From positions 1 through 13,822 of the forward strand of contig JAJFLD010000060.1 in the NCBI GenBank assembly GCA_021772875.1: a DNA stretch of 13,822 nt, written 5' to 3'. Both the position numbers and the translations under genes were made by a program. The notes below the pieces were generated by a model. The model had not been told where the DNA came from, ran no database searches, and worked only from the letters and a program-made list of their open reading frames with translations. Below are positions 1 to 7,139 of the stretch, piece by piece; position 1 is the stretch's first letter; the number at the start of each line of letters is the position of its first letter. Origin of the DNA: Ghiorsea sp. GTDB lineage: Bacteria > Pseudomonadota > Zetaproteobacteria > Mariprofundales > Mariprofundaceae.

Positions 1-1
1 A

Positions 2-616
2 AGCATCACATTACCCATTATGGATGTGGTTTCAGCAGTAGAGGCCACTTTGGCCGACACATTTAAGGCTTGGCACAAAGAAAGCCCAGATGTGACTGAG
101 GAAAATATTCAAGCCAGAGCGCGCGGCGTATTGTTGATGGCCATTTCGAATAAAACAGGGCGAATGTTGCTTACCACAGGTAATAAATCTGAAATGGCGG
201 TGGGTTATGCCACCTTGTATGGTGATATGGCAGGTGGTTTTGCTGTGCTCAAAGATGTGTATAAAATGGAAGTATTTGAGCTTTGTCATCATTTGAACAA
301 AAAAGGGCATATCATCCCACAAAATACCATAGACAAACCACCCTCAGCAGAATTGCGGCTGGAGCAAAAAGACTCGGATTCTTTGCCTGATTATGCTGTA
401 TTGGATGCCATTCTTAAGGCAAGCATTGAAGAGCGGTTGAGTGTGCGAGACATCGCAGCATTAGGGTATGAATTTGAGGAAGTTAAACGTATCATCCATT
501 TACTCAATTTAGCTGAATACAAACGACGCCAAGCACCACCAGGCATTAAAATTACAGCGCGTGCCTTTGGCCGAGACAGACGTTATCCCATTACCCATAG
601 TTTTCGCGAGATGTGA
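2..616 (+). CDS. nadE: Glutamine-dependent NAD+ synthetase, C-terminal part (5' end outside window)
   Basis: The reading frame is open from base 2, so the gene begins left of the window; 204 C-terminal residues are visible. The enzyme makes NAD+ from deamido-NAD+, ATP and glutamine (or ammonia) in the cytoplasm, the last step of NAD synthesis. The visible part is the synthetase domain. It has the TTGNKSEMAVGYATLYGDMAGG block that shapes the nicotinate/ATP site, followed by a PPSAEL stretch and a C-terminal RQAPPGIKITARAFGRDRR-type tail that is characteristic of the long, glutamine-using form. The N-terminal glutaminase (nitrilase-like) domain and the SGGxDS P-loop would lie upstream and cannot be seen. 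It converges on recQ, and a hairpin terminator begins 12 bp after the stop. The ATG at base 20 is an internal methionine, not the start. The identification is confident; the N-terminal architecture is inferred from the tail. Confidence 0.93.
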   Translation, partial: SITLPIMDVVSAVEATLADTFKAWHKESPDVTEENIQARARGVLLMAISNKTGRMLLTTGNKSEMAVGYATLYGDMAGGFAVLKDVYKMEVFELCHHLNKKGHIIPQNTIDKPPSAELRLEQKDSDSLPDYAVLDAILKASIEERLSVRDIAALGYEFEEVKRIIHLLNLAEYKRRQAPPGIKITARAFGRDRRYPITHSFREM

Positions 617-628
617 TGATATAAAAGC

Positions 629-667
629 AAAAAACCTCTGTTCGCATACTGCAAACAGAGGTTTTTT
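629..667. terminator. Bidirectional rho-independent terminator between nadE and recQ
   Basis: A perfect 14-bp inverted repeat (629-642 with 654-667) has an A6 run at its left end and a T6 run at its right end, with the GC-rich core CCTCTG/CAGAGG. It therefore works in either direction: the T-run serves nadE on + and the A-run reads as U's for recQ on -. The 11-base loop contains a further GCA/TGC pairing. It sits exactly between the two convergent stops (616 and 685). Confidence 0.92.
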
Positions 668-684
668 ACTGCCTGAGAAGTTTT

Positions 685-2856
685 TTATGAAACGCCAATA
701 CCTTCACGCCAAGCAAGAACCAAACGAAATTCTTCATTGGTTAACGCAACAGATAAATCCTCTTTTATTTCAGATAAAGAAGCATAAGGGTCTGCATCGC
801 GTAGCTCTACCATGACGTCATCAAAGCGTTCTGCACCAATGATGTCACGAACTTCCACATGATGTGCAGCACGAACCAAAGCAATAAAGTGATTCAATAT
901 TGTTTTTGTGCTCACGCCTTGTTCAGCAGCAATGGCATCCAAATTGTTGCCCGCTTTGTAAAGGTTCCAAGTGTACATTTGTGCATCAGTTGCAGCAGGA
1001 CCTTTTGCAAGCAACACAGGTTTACCATCATCCATCGATTGTTTGTTCGATTTTTTAGAAGCATGGGTTTTGATGATCTCACTGAATGCTTCACCATAAG
1101 CCGCGATTTTATGGCTGCCCATACCACTGATGCGTGAAAAAGGATCATCATCTTCACCAACTTTACCCAATTGACTGAGTTCGGTGAGCGTTACATCACT
1201 AAAGAGTGCATGCGGTGCAACATCTTCTTCTTCTGCCAGTTCATCACGCAATTCAAGTAGCTTTTTATAAAGTGAGTTGTCTTTAGCCACTGAAAAGCGT
1301 TTGAGCTTGCGTTTGAGGCCAGGTTGGTATTTGGCTAAAGTGACATCGGCTTTCAGTTTGAGTAAGGCCGGTGTTTTGTCGGTTGGTTTCAAGGCTGCAC
1401 GACGCGAAATATCTTGGTTGTAATAACCTTGATGCACCAATTGACGCACAATAGATGTCCATTCATCCGCATTAATATCCATGCCAGAAGCATAGGTTTT
1501 TAATTCATCATGTTTTTTCTCAAGAATACGTTTGCCTTTTGAGCCACGTAAAAAATCGACAATGTAACCTACAGCATAATCGCCATTGAGCTCTTCAATC
1601 GCTTTGGCCACGATGCGTGCTTGTTTTTCACCTTTGTATTTTTCAGGCGGGTCAAGGCAGACATCACAGTTGCCACAATCATCTGCAAGATATTCATTAA
1701 AATAACCAAGCAAAACTTTACGGCGGCAAGTCAAAGACTCAGCCAATGAAATCATGCTATTGAGTTTATGCACTTCAACACGGCGTTGTTCTGGATTTTC
1801 GACATTTTCAATCAAACGACGCACCAAGTTCACATCACCTGATCCATAAAGCAGCATAGCTTCAGATTCCATGCCGTCACGACCAGCGCGACCTGTTTCT
1901 TGATAGTATGATTCCATGCTTTTGGGCAAATCGTGATGAATCACAAAACGCACATTGGGTTTGTCCACACCCATGCCAAAAGCAATGGTTGCAACAATAA
2001 CTTTAACACGATCTCTTAAGAAATCATCCTGCACTTTTTCACGTGAGCGACCTGGCATACCTGCATGGTAAGCCGAAGCGCGTATACCATGGCGCTGTAG
2101 ATTTACGGCCATTTCTTCCACGCGTTTACGGGATAAACAATAAATAATACCCGATGAATCTTTCCAGTCGTCTAGGAATTGCAATACTTGGGTCAAAGGC
2201 TGGCGTTTTTCAGCTATCAAATAACGAATATTGGGCCTATCAAAGCTTGAGACATAACGTTTGGCGCGTTTCATACCCAGACGTTTTACAATGTCATCAC
2301 GGGTATGCACATCGGCAGTTGCTGTCAAAGCAATCATAGGCACATCAGGGAAATCTTCACGCAGCTCACCCAAACGCACGTATTCAGGGCGGAAATCATG
2401 TCCCCATTGGGATACACAATGCGCTTCATCCACTGCAAACAAAGCCACCTTCACTTTTTCCAAGCGGGTAAGGAAGGCTTTTGTTAATAATCGCTCTGGA
2501 GCGACATACAGTAAATCAAGCTGACCATTTTCAAACTTCTCCATCACTTCTTTGGCTTCAGCAGCCTTGAGCGAGGAGTTGTAGTATGCAGCAGCAACAC
2601 CACAACGGTTTAATGCATCCACTTGGTCTTTCATCAAGGAAATAAGTGGTGAGATGACGATGCCAGTGCCTTCGCGTATGATGGATGGAATTTGATAGCA
2701 TAAAGATTTACCGCCACCAGTTGGCATCAATACGAAAGCATCCTTGCCATCGAGTATGGAGCAAATTACTTCCTCTTGCGGGGGACGGAATTCATCGTAT
2801 CCGAAGACGTCTTTTAATACTTTTTTAGCGTGTAGCTTAACTTTTTTGGTTACCAT
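685..2856 (-). CDS. recQ: ATP-dependent DNA helicase RecQ
   Basis: This is a superfamily 2, 3'-5' DNA helicase for recombinational repair and restart of stalled forks. All motifs are visible: FRPPQEE (residues 23-29), Walker A PTGGGKS (45-51), DEAH (143-146), the aromatic-rich loop SQWGHDFRPEY (149-159), TATA (178-181), motif V near 288-299 and motif VI QETGRAGRDG (319-328). A zinc site follows with Cys377, Cys394, Cys397 and Cys400, then an RQC winged helix (about 405-515) and an HRDC domain (about 525-600). At 723 residues it is longer than the roughly 610 of E. coli RecQ. The extra about 100 C-terminal residues contain a helix-turn-helix-like segment (AIAAEQGVSTKTILNHF) resembling the HTH_40 domain found at the end of some RecQ proteins. 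The ATG at 2856 puts FGYDEFRP at the usual distance from the N-terminus, though no clear Shine-Dalgarno precedes it. Confidence 0.97.
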   Translation of the reverse strand: MVTKKVKLHAKKVLKDVFGYDEFRPPQEEVICSILDGKDAFVLMPTGGGKSLCYQIPSIIREGTGIVISPLISLMKDQVDALNRCGVAAAYYNSSLKAAEAKEVMEKFENGQLDLLYVAPERLLTKAFLTRLEKVKVALFAVDEAHCVSQWGHDFRPEYVRLGELREDFPDVPMIALTATADVHTRDDIVKRLGMKRAKRYVSSFDRPNIRYLIAEKRQPLTQVLQFLDDWKDSSGIIYCLSRKRVEEMAVNLQRHGIRASAYHAGMPGRSREKVQDDFLRDRVKVIVATIAFGMGVDKPNVRFVIHHDLPKSMESYYQETGRAGRDGMESEAMLLYGSGDVNLVRRLIENVENPEQRRVEVHKLNSMISLAESLTCRRKVLLGYFNEYLADDCGNCDVCLDPPEKYKGEKQARIVAKAIEELNGDYAVGYIVDFLRGSKGKRILEKKHDELKTYASGMDINADEWTSIVRQLVHQGYYNQDISRRAALKPTDKTPALLKLKADVTLAKYQPGLKRKLKRFSVAKDNSLYKKLLELRDELAEEEDVAPHALFSDVTLTELSQLGKVGEDDDPFSRISGMGSHKIAAYGEAFSEIIKTHASKKSNKQSMDDGKPVLLAKGPAATDAQMYTWNLYKAGNNLDAIAAEQGVSTKTILNHFIALVRAAHHVEVRDIIGAERFDDVMVELRDADPYASLSEIKEDLSVALTNEEFRLVLAWREGIGVS

Positions 2857-3104
2857 TAGTATATGACAGCATGGATTGAAGCGTGTTGCAAGTTAAATTT
2901 TCTTTATGAAAGATATGGTTGTAGTAGCTCTTGTCATTGGTTTTGAATAGCCATGTTTGAAATATGACGGTCAAACCAGCCATGTTGATGGCAATATCAA
3001 GCTAAAACTCCTCATGCCAAGTAAAATAGGCTAGGGTATGCTTGTCGCCGCATTTATATGTTTGTAGTGGTCTTTTATCTTGTGGTGAAAAGAAGGAGTG
3101 TTGT
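2857..3104. other. Divergent intergenic region, recQ / HAD phosphatase
   Basis: 248 bp between two divergent starts must hold both promoters. I see no convincing -35/-10 pair for either side. A 9-bp direct repeat AGCCATGTT (2949-2957 and 2978-2986, 29 bp apart) and a small TTGAT/ATCAA inverted repeat (2985-2989 with 2996-3000) are present. Neither is strong enough to call an operator. No additional gene is visible. Confidence 0.4.
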
Positions 3105-3950
3105 ATGCAAGAGCGTATTGCCGTGATATTTGATTTTGATGACACCTTGGGCCCTGATAGCACCACGGGTTATCTCAAGGATGCAGGTATCAAAGACATT
3201 GCTGGTTTTTGGAGCGAAGTAGGCGAGATGATGAAAAAAGACTGGGATCCTGTGCCAGCGTATTTGCATCATATGATTCAGACATCCAGCCAAGGTGAAA
3301 TGAAACCACTGACACAACAAGCCTTGATGGCTTGGGGTAGACAGTTGCCTTTGTTTCATGGTGTTGAAGGCATTTTCAAACATATCAGGCAAGTGGTTAA
3401 AGAAGCCAATCCGCATATCTCATTAGAGTTTTACCTTATCAGCAGTGGTATTGGTGATGTCTTGCGCCATACAAGCATTGCCCATGAATTTCATGATATT
3501 TGGGCATCAGAATTTCATTATCATGATGATGGACAAGCTGTGGCACCCAAAAAAGTGGTGAGTTTCACGGATAAAACACGTTATATTTTTCAGATTCAAA
3601 AAGGCATTGTGGGTGAAATGTCCAAAGGAAAACCTTTTGATGTGAATAAAAAGGTCAGTGCGGAGCAGATTAGAGTTCCGATGAATCAAATGATTTTTGT
3701 TGGTGATGGTTACACCGATATTCCATGTTTTTCTATGGTGAAAAAAGAGGGTGGCATTTCAATTGCAGTATATGATCGTAATCATACTGAAAAATGGGGA
3801 AATGCTTACCAATTTGTCGCCGATGGGCGAGTGTCCAATTTGTTATCAGCCAACTACCAAGAAGGTTCAGACTTGGTCAACTTTCTTTCCATGGCCGTGC
3901 GCAGCATGGCAGAACGCATTGCCGTTTCTGCAAGCAGTTACCAGGGTTAG
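3105..3950 (+). CDS. HAD-superfamily hydrolase (probable phosphatase)
   Basis: The 281-residue product carries the haloacid dehalogenase motifs. Motif I is DFDDT with nucleophile Asp10 and acid Asp12. Motif II is LISSG, with the serine at 113/114. A lysine around 150-157 fits motif III. Motif IV is VGDGYTD, with acidic residues Asp201 and Asp205. These imply Mg2+-dependent phosphoester hydrolysis through an aspartyl-phosphate. A helical insert between motifs I and II (about 25-100) is a C1-type cap. There is no signal peptide or membrane segment, so the protein should be cytoplasmic. The substrate cannot be deduced. The ATG at 3105 is chosen because AGGAG at 3094-3098 stands 6 bases before it; an in-frame TTG at 3042 would add a poorly conserved Cys-rich stretch and has no ribosome site. 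It is divergent from recQ, with no functional link visible. The GDGYTD neighbourhood followed by an 'AVYDR' strand suggests a subfamily related to phosphoserine phosphatase-like HADs, but this is a guess. Confidence 0.85.
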   Translation: MQERIAVIFDFDDTLGPDSTTGYLKDAGIKDIAGFWSEVGEMMKKDWDPVPAYLHHMIQTSSQGEMKPLTQQALMAWGRQLPLFHGVEGIFKHIRQVVKEANPHISLEFYLISSGIGDVLRHTSIAHEFHDIWASEFHYHDDGQAVAPKKVVSFTDKTRYIFQIQKGIVGEMSKGKPFDVNKKVSAEQIRVPMNQMIFVGDGYTDIPCFSMVKKEGGISIAVYDRNHTEKWGNAYQFVADGRVSNLLSANYQEGSDLVNFLSMAVRSMAERIAVSASSYQG

Positions 3951-3995
3951 ATCCAGTTACTTTACTAGTTTTAAGAAATATCTCTGTGGAACCGC

Positions 3996-4015
3996 TACTT
4001 ATTTATGAATAAGTA
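3996..4015. repeat. AT-rich inverted repeat downstream of the HAD gene
   Basis: TACTTATT at 3996-4003 and AATAAGTA at 4008-4015 form an 8-bp stem with a TATG loop, 46 bp after the HAD stop codon. No T-run follows directly, so it is at best a weak terminator or an operator for the next gene. Confidence 0.35.
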
Positions 4016-4105
4016 AGATGAGCTTAAAAAAATAAGGCGTTGCCCCTAAAGTTAGCTTTGCGTGAAAAACAGAAGCGGTTCATTTTTCGCGAAGAAGTTG
4101 TGGTA

Positions 4106-4137
4106 AGTATCAGGGGGAAAGCTGAGGGAGAGATACT
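4106..4137 (+). promoter_or_regulatory. Ribosome-binding site enclosed by a small inverted repeat
   Basis: The Shine-Dalgarno GAGGGAG (4124-4130) lies 7 bases before the ATG at 4138 and fixes that start. AGTATC (4106-4111) and GATACT (4132-4137) are exact inverted copies flanking the site, so a 6-bp stem could hold the ribosome site in a 20-base loop right before the start codon. A second imperfect stem (4061-4069 with 4083-4091, one G-U pair) lies upstream in the same leader. Confidence 0.4.
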
Positions 4138-5052
4138 ATGTTTTCGAAGTGGGTGCGTTTAGAAATTTTATTGGTAATATTAATTTCCCCATGCTTGGCT
4201 AATGCATACGAATCATCTGATCATAAACAATTAACAGAAGATGCGGCGTATGTATTTAATGCATGTAGTGAGATACTACCGGAAATTTTCAAGAAAAAGT
4301 TAGCGTATGTAGATACGATGAGTAATTCGAATGCCGACATTGATAAATTCCAATTGCTGCATTTGCCCCGTTTTCTTTCGCGTATCACCAATTGGCATTT
4401 TTATGATGCTGCATTTAATTATGAGGATAAGGAAGAAGGGAATATTGCAGCAAGCTGGCTGATTGTTAATCGCTCACTGCACAAGACATTTATCAAAGAA
4501 GTTGATGCTTTGCATCGAGCTATGAACTGTCCAGATAAAGAAAAAATTGCAAGGAGAGCTGGTTTGGTGATGCATTTCATTCAGGATATGAGTGTGCCTG
4601 CGCATGTAGCGCCAAACTATCATGCTTCAAACAAACCAGATTCATTTGAAGCATATGCGCATAAACAACTGGGAGCTACGAAATTCTTGTCTGCAAGTAA
4701 TGGCACTTGTTCTCAGCTCAGTAAAACGTATAAAAAAATAAAACCAGTGGGAGAAAAAAATGTACCTATTTTGATTCTCGAAGCTTTGGCGAACAAAACA
4801 TTAGAGGCAATTGACGCCCCCATCAGAAAAAAAGACAAAGCACCCAAATGGGATATTTTTTGGCTTACACAGGCCAAAAATAAAAGTGATTGTGGATTCT
4901 TTGATTATGGGCAATGTGGCAATAAATTTGGAGAAACAGTAAATTTAAGTGTGTGTGAATTGACCTGTGATGAGTATAAGGCTTTTTATAAAGAACGCTA
5001 TCAACAAACGATTGAGGCTAGTGTGTTGCTTTTACTTTATGCTAATCCATAA
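4138..5052 (+). CDS. Secreted zinc phospholipase C / P1 nuclease-like hydrolase
   Basis: The 304-residue protein begins with a Sec signal peptide: a basic start, a hydrophobic core LLVILI, and probable cleavage after ALANA-type LANA at residue 23. The mature protein carries spaced metal ligands of the all-helical trinuclear-zinc fold shared by bacterial phospholipase C and S1/P1 nucleases. His29 is in DHKQLTEDA, Asp67 or Asp69 follows, and His87 is in NWHFYD. The hallmark H-x3-D-x5-H is His146, Asp150 and His156 in MHFIQDMSVPAH, and Glu171 follows. The H-x3-D-x5-H spacing equals that of Bacillus cereus phospholipase C (118/122/128). Activity would be on phosphodiester bonds of lipids or nucleic acids outside the cytoplasm; which one cannot be told. 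Six or more cysteines may form disulfides. Length is slightly above the about 250-residue mature enzymes. It converges on the LuxR/hydrolase gene with only 22 bp between stops, which may link the two, but that is inference. Confidence 0.7.
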   Translation: MFSKWVRLEILLVILISPCLANAYESSDHKQLTEDAAYVFNACSEILPEIFKKKLAYVDTMSNSNADIDKFQLLHLPRFLSRITNWHFYDAAFNYEDKEEGNIAASWLIVNRSLHKTFIKEVDALHRAMNCPDKEKIARRAGLVMHFIQDMSVPAHVAPNYHASNKPDSFEAYAHKQLGATKFLSASNGTCSQLSKTYKKIKPVGEKNVPILILEALANKTLEAIDAPIRKKDKAPKWDIFWLTQAKNKSDCGFFDYGQCGNKFGETVNLSVCELTCDEYKAFYKERYQQTIEASVLLLLYANP

Positions 5053-5083
5053 AGAGCATTGTTGTTTATAAAGTTTATGGATT
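5044..5083. terminator. Inverted repeat spanning both convergent stop codons
   Basis: AATCCATAAA (5044-5053) and TTTATGGATT (5074-5083) are a perfect 10-bp inverted repeat with a 20-base loop. Each arm includes the Asn-Pro-stop codons of one of the two converging genes. The stem is AT-rich and lacks a long T-run, so termination is plausible in either direction but not certain. Confidence 0.5.
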
Positions 5084-6862
5084 TTGATTCAACAGCTTTT
5101 TCAAAATAACGTCCCAGTGCGTGATGAAGATATAGTGGCCTTGGCCGTCTAGAAAGTGGGCTTGGCAGTTGGGCAGCATTGAAGCAAGCTTCACTGCTGA
5201 TTTGATACTTATAATCTTATTTTCAGTACCATGCCATAAGTGAATCTTATTTTGTATATCCTGTGGTTTAAAGTCCCAGCGTTTAAGTCGGAATAAATAA
5301 TCATCTATGAAAGGTTGGGTGAGGTTTGGGAACGAATTGTTTATGCTTTCCATGAATATATCTCTTTTCTCAGGCATGGAGACGATTCGCTGATCTGCAT
5401 CTGCTAGGTATTCATACATGCGGTCATAGTATTTTTCTGGTTTTTTTTGCATACCTTTTATCATTATTCGTCCAAAGCTCAAATGAAAAGAAGCCGGCGT
5501 GGCTTTGCACATGCTGAGCAGCATGCGTTCGAAGGGAATGAGCCCTTCAAACTCATCGAACGTCGCATCAGGCATACATGAAATTAGAGCGGTGTTACGT
5601 ATTAAATCTCCTAGTTCTGCAGCGCATGCCAAGGCAAATGGCCCCCCTGTGCCATCACCGACGATATCAAAGCACTGCAAACCAAGCTTATTAGCAAGTT
5701 GGTGTATATCCTTTGCATATGCTAGTAAAGAATGCTCAGGTTGAACATGAGAATGACCAAACCCTGGGCGCTCTGGCGCGATAATTCGGATACCACATTT
5801 TTCAGTATAGGAGTAAAATGGATGCATTCGTTTCCTTGAATGAAGAAGGCTATGAAGAAAAATGATTGGTTCACCTTGTGGGTCGCCATACTCAGCATAT
5901 TCTAAGGTTCGGCCATCAAAGAGGCGTAGTGTTTTCATTATGATTAAGTTGGGCTCAATATTGTCATGTTCGAGCTCTTTAAGGTTGACGATTTTCTCTA
6001 CACTTCTTTGTTTCCCAATCATTACAGCGGGGCCGCTAAACACCTTTTTAAGAAGCTCTGTTTGACTGTGGGTTCCAGTTTTGTCCAATATGACTTTCAT
6101 TTGTGTACGTACAGTATGCTTGCTGACGCCTAGCTCTATGGCAGCATCGCTTAAACTATGGCATCCATCAACCAATAATGATTTAAGTAGTCGAGCTTCC
6201 GCCTGCGTTAAGGCGTAAGCCTTAGCCAATGTGTTTACAGATATGGTCTGACGAATGGTGGAGCTAGAAATGAATATGGCAATCAACGGCTCATCGGCAC
6301 GAATTTTCGTTGCGGAGGAGGGGGTGACCCAGATGGAGTATGGTTCACCTTTTTGTGAGGTTAATAATAGTGACTGCTGAGGTATAGTATCTTTTGGTGA
6401 TTGATTCATCGCAAGTTGATCGATAATTTCATTCAGCCGCGCTGTATCTTTTTGAGTCCGAGCTTCTAAAACACCATCGCGCACCACGAGTGCATTGCCC
6501 AATTTTATAACCGTACGAGCATGATGGTTCATAGCTACGGGATTTTTTTCAGTGTTAATCAGAATCACACCAATAGGAAGTCGGTCAAGAATACCAGAAA
6601 CAGCATTGAGCTCAGAGTTCAATCGAAAAATTTTGTTATTTAAACTTAGGGCACGTTTAAAATGTTCTCTAAGAAGTGAGATTTGCGGTTGTTCATCTGT
6701 GAGAACATAAACGCCACCGTTTTTGGTTAATGTTGCATCAGTCTCCAATAACGTATCTAAATTAGAAAGTAATTCGGGCCAAAGTTCTGGGTTGTTGGCA
6801 GAGTCATAAATTAAACCGATGAGTGCAGAAAACTTAGATTGTTCCTCTTCTTGATCATCCAT
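5075..6862 (-). CDS. LuxR-family regulator fused to a degenerate alpha/beta-hydrolase domain
   Basis: This is a 595-residue cytoplasmic regulator with three parts. Residues 1-210 include the ALIGLIYDSANNPELWPELL start common in proteobacterial LuxR proteins and a PAS-like segment (LPIGVILINTEKNPV, about 95-200). Residues 216-274 are a LuxR/GerE helix-turn-helix (LTQAEARLLKSLL, then LGVSKHTVRTQM as recognition helix). After a linker, residues 308-595 form a full alpha/beta-hydrolase fold with a helical lid. The nucleophile elbow, normally G-x-S-x-G, reads G402-D-G404-T-G406, so glycine (codon GGC, 5651-5653) replaces serine. The acid site after the WHG strand is Asn548 (codon AAT) instead of Asp. 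His576 (GQGHY) is kept. The domain is therefore probably a ligand sensor rather than an enzyme. A GGAGA ribosome site stands 5 bases before the ATG at 6862. It probably regulates nearby genes or itself; targets are unknown. Confidence 0.85.
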   Translation of the reverse strand: MDDQEEEQSKFSALIGLIYDSANNPELWPELLSNLDTLLETDATLTKNGGVYVLTDEQPQISLLREHFKRALSLNNKIFRLNSELNAVSGILDRLPIGVILINTEKNPVAMNHHARTVIKLGNALVVRDGVLEARTQKDTARLNEIIDQLAMNQSPKDTIPQQSLLLTSQKGEPYSIWVTPSSATKIRADEPLIAIFISSSTIRQTISVNTLAKAYALTQAEARLLKSLLVDGCHSLSDAAIELGVSKHTVRTQMKVILDKTGTHSQTELLKKVFSGPAVMIGKQRSVEKIVNLKELEHDNIEPNLIIMKTLRLFDGRTLEYAEYGDPQGEPIIFLHSLLHSRKRMHPFYSYTEKCGIRIIAPERPGFGHSHVQPEHSLLAYAKDIHQLANKLGLQCFDIVGDGTGGPFALACAAELGDLIRNTALISCMPDATFDEFEGLIPFERMLLSMCKATPASFHLSFGRIMIKGMQKKPEKYYDRMYEYLADADQRIVSMPEKRDIFMESINNSFPNLTQPFIDDYLFRLKRWDFKPQDIQNKIHLWHGTENKIISIKSAVKLASMLPNCQAHFLDGQGHYIFITHWDVILKKLLNQNP

Positions 6863-6894
6863 CTCTTTCTCCGTTTTAGTATATTATTCTCCTT

Positions 6895-7071
6895 ATGATA
6901 AATCAATGTAGCAGAAACCGTCTTGTAAAAAAAGCTGTTTTTGCCTATGCCACTACAATGCTAGCCGCTATGTATCAGCATAGGCAAAGACGTAGCTTAC
7001 GTAAAATAGTGTTTAGTTTCTCTAAATCTGAGATTTTAGCGTTAGAAGCAAGAGGTTTGAGGGGGATATGA
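6895..7071 (+). CDS. Possible small basic protein, 58 residues (unrecognised)
   Basis: An ATG-to-TGA frame encodes 58 residues with a mildly hydrophobic, helix-prone stretch (VFAYATTMLAAMY, about 15-27) followed by a strongly basic one (HRQRRSLRK, 29-37) and a C-terminal EILALEARGL helix. I recognise no family; the arrangement is faintly like small Arg-rich DUF1127 proteins but lacks their conserved end. It is divergent from the LuxR/hydrolase gene with 32 bp between starts, and + strand hairpin/T-tract signals begin shortly after its stop, which fits a transcription unit. Against it, no Shine-Dalgarno precedes this ATG or the internal ATGs at 6958 and 6970. It could be a chance frame in a non-coding RNA. 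Confidence 0.25.
   Translation: MINQCSRNRLVKKAVFAYATTMLAAMYQHRQRRSLRKIVFSFSKSEILALEARGLRGI
6940..6988. promoter_or_regulatory. 11-bp inverted repeat upstream of the LuxR/hydrolase gene (candidate operator)
   Basis: TTTGCCTATGC (6940-6950) and GCATAGGCAAA (6978-6988) are perfect inverted copies separated by 27 bases. The centre of the spacer holds the palindrome GCTAGC (6960-6965). The element lies 78-126 bp before the regulator's start codon, a common distance for an operator bound by a dimeric regulator, possibly the LuxR protein itself. It could instead form a hairpin in a + strand transcript. Confidence 0.4.
6990..7002. promoter_or_regulatory. Short palindrome ACGTA-GCT-TACGT
   Basis: A perfect 5-3-5 palindrome directly adjoins the 11-bp inverted repeat. 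Its size and symmetry would suit a second binding half or an independent site for a dimeric helix-turn-helix protein. It is short enough to occur by chance. Confidence 0.25.
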
Positions 7072-7117
7072 TATTTTCGCCATTTTTAGTGATGTGGCTT
7101 AACCTGGGCGTTTTTTT

Positions 7118-7139
7118 ATGAGAAGTAGTCTCATTTTTT
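7118..7139 (+). terminator. Rho-independent terminator-like hairpin on + strand
   Basis: ATGAGA (7118-7123) pairs with TCTCAT (7129-7134) across a five-base loop and is followed by a run of T's to 7139. A T7 run (7111-7117) stands just before it, preceded by a possible CGCC/GGCG stem (7078-7081 with 7107-7110). On the - strand the hairpin is followed by A's, so only + strand transcripts would stop here. Confidence 0.5.

Noticed and set aside
32..322. 96-codon - strand frame opposite nadE
   Set aside because: It overlaps conserved NAD synthetase sequence and has no family features of its own.
2949..2986. 9-bp direct repeat AGCCATGTT between recQ and the HAD gene
   Set aside because: Only two short copies exist with no further symmetry; this can occur by chance in 250 bp, so no regulatory claim is made.
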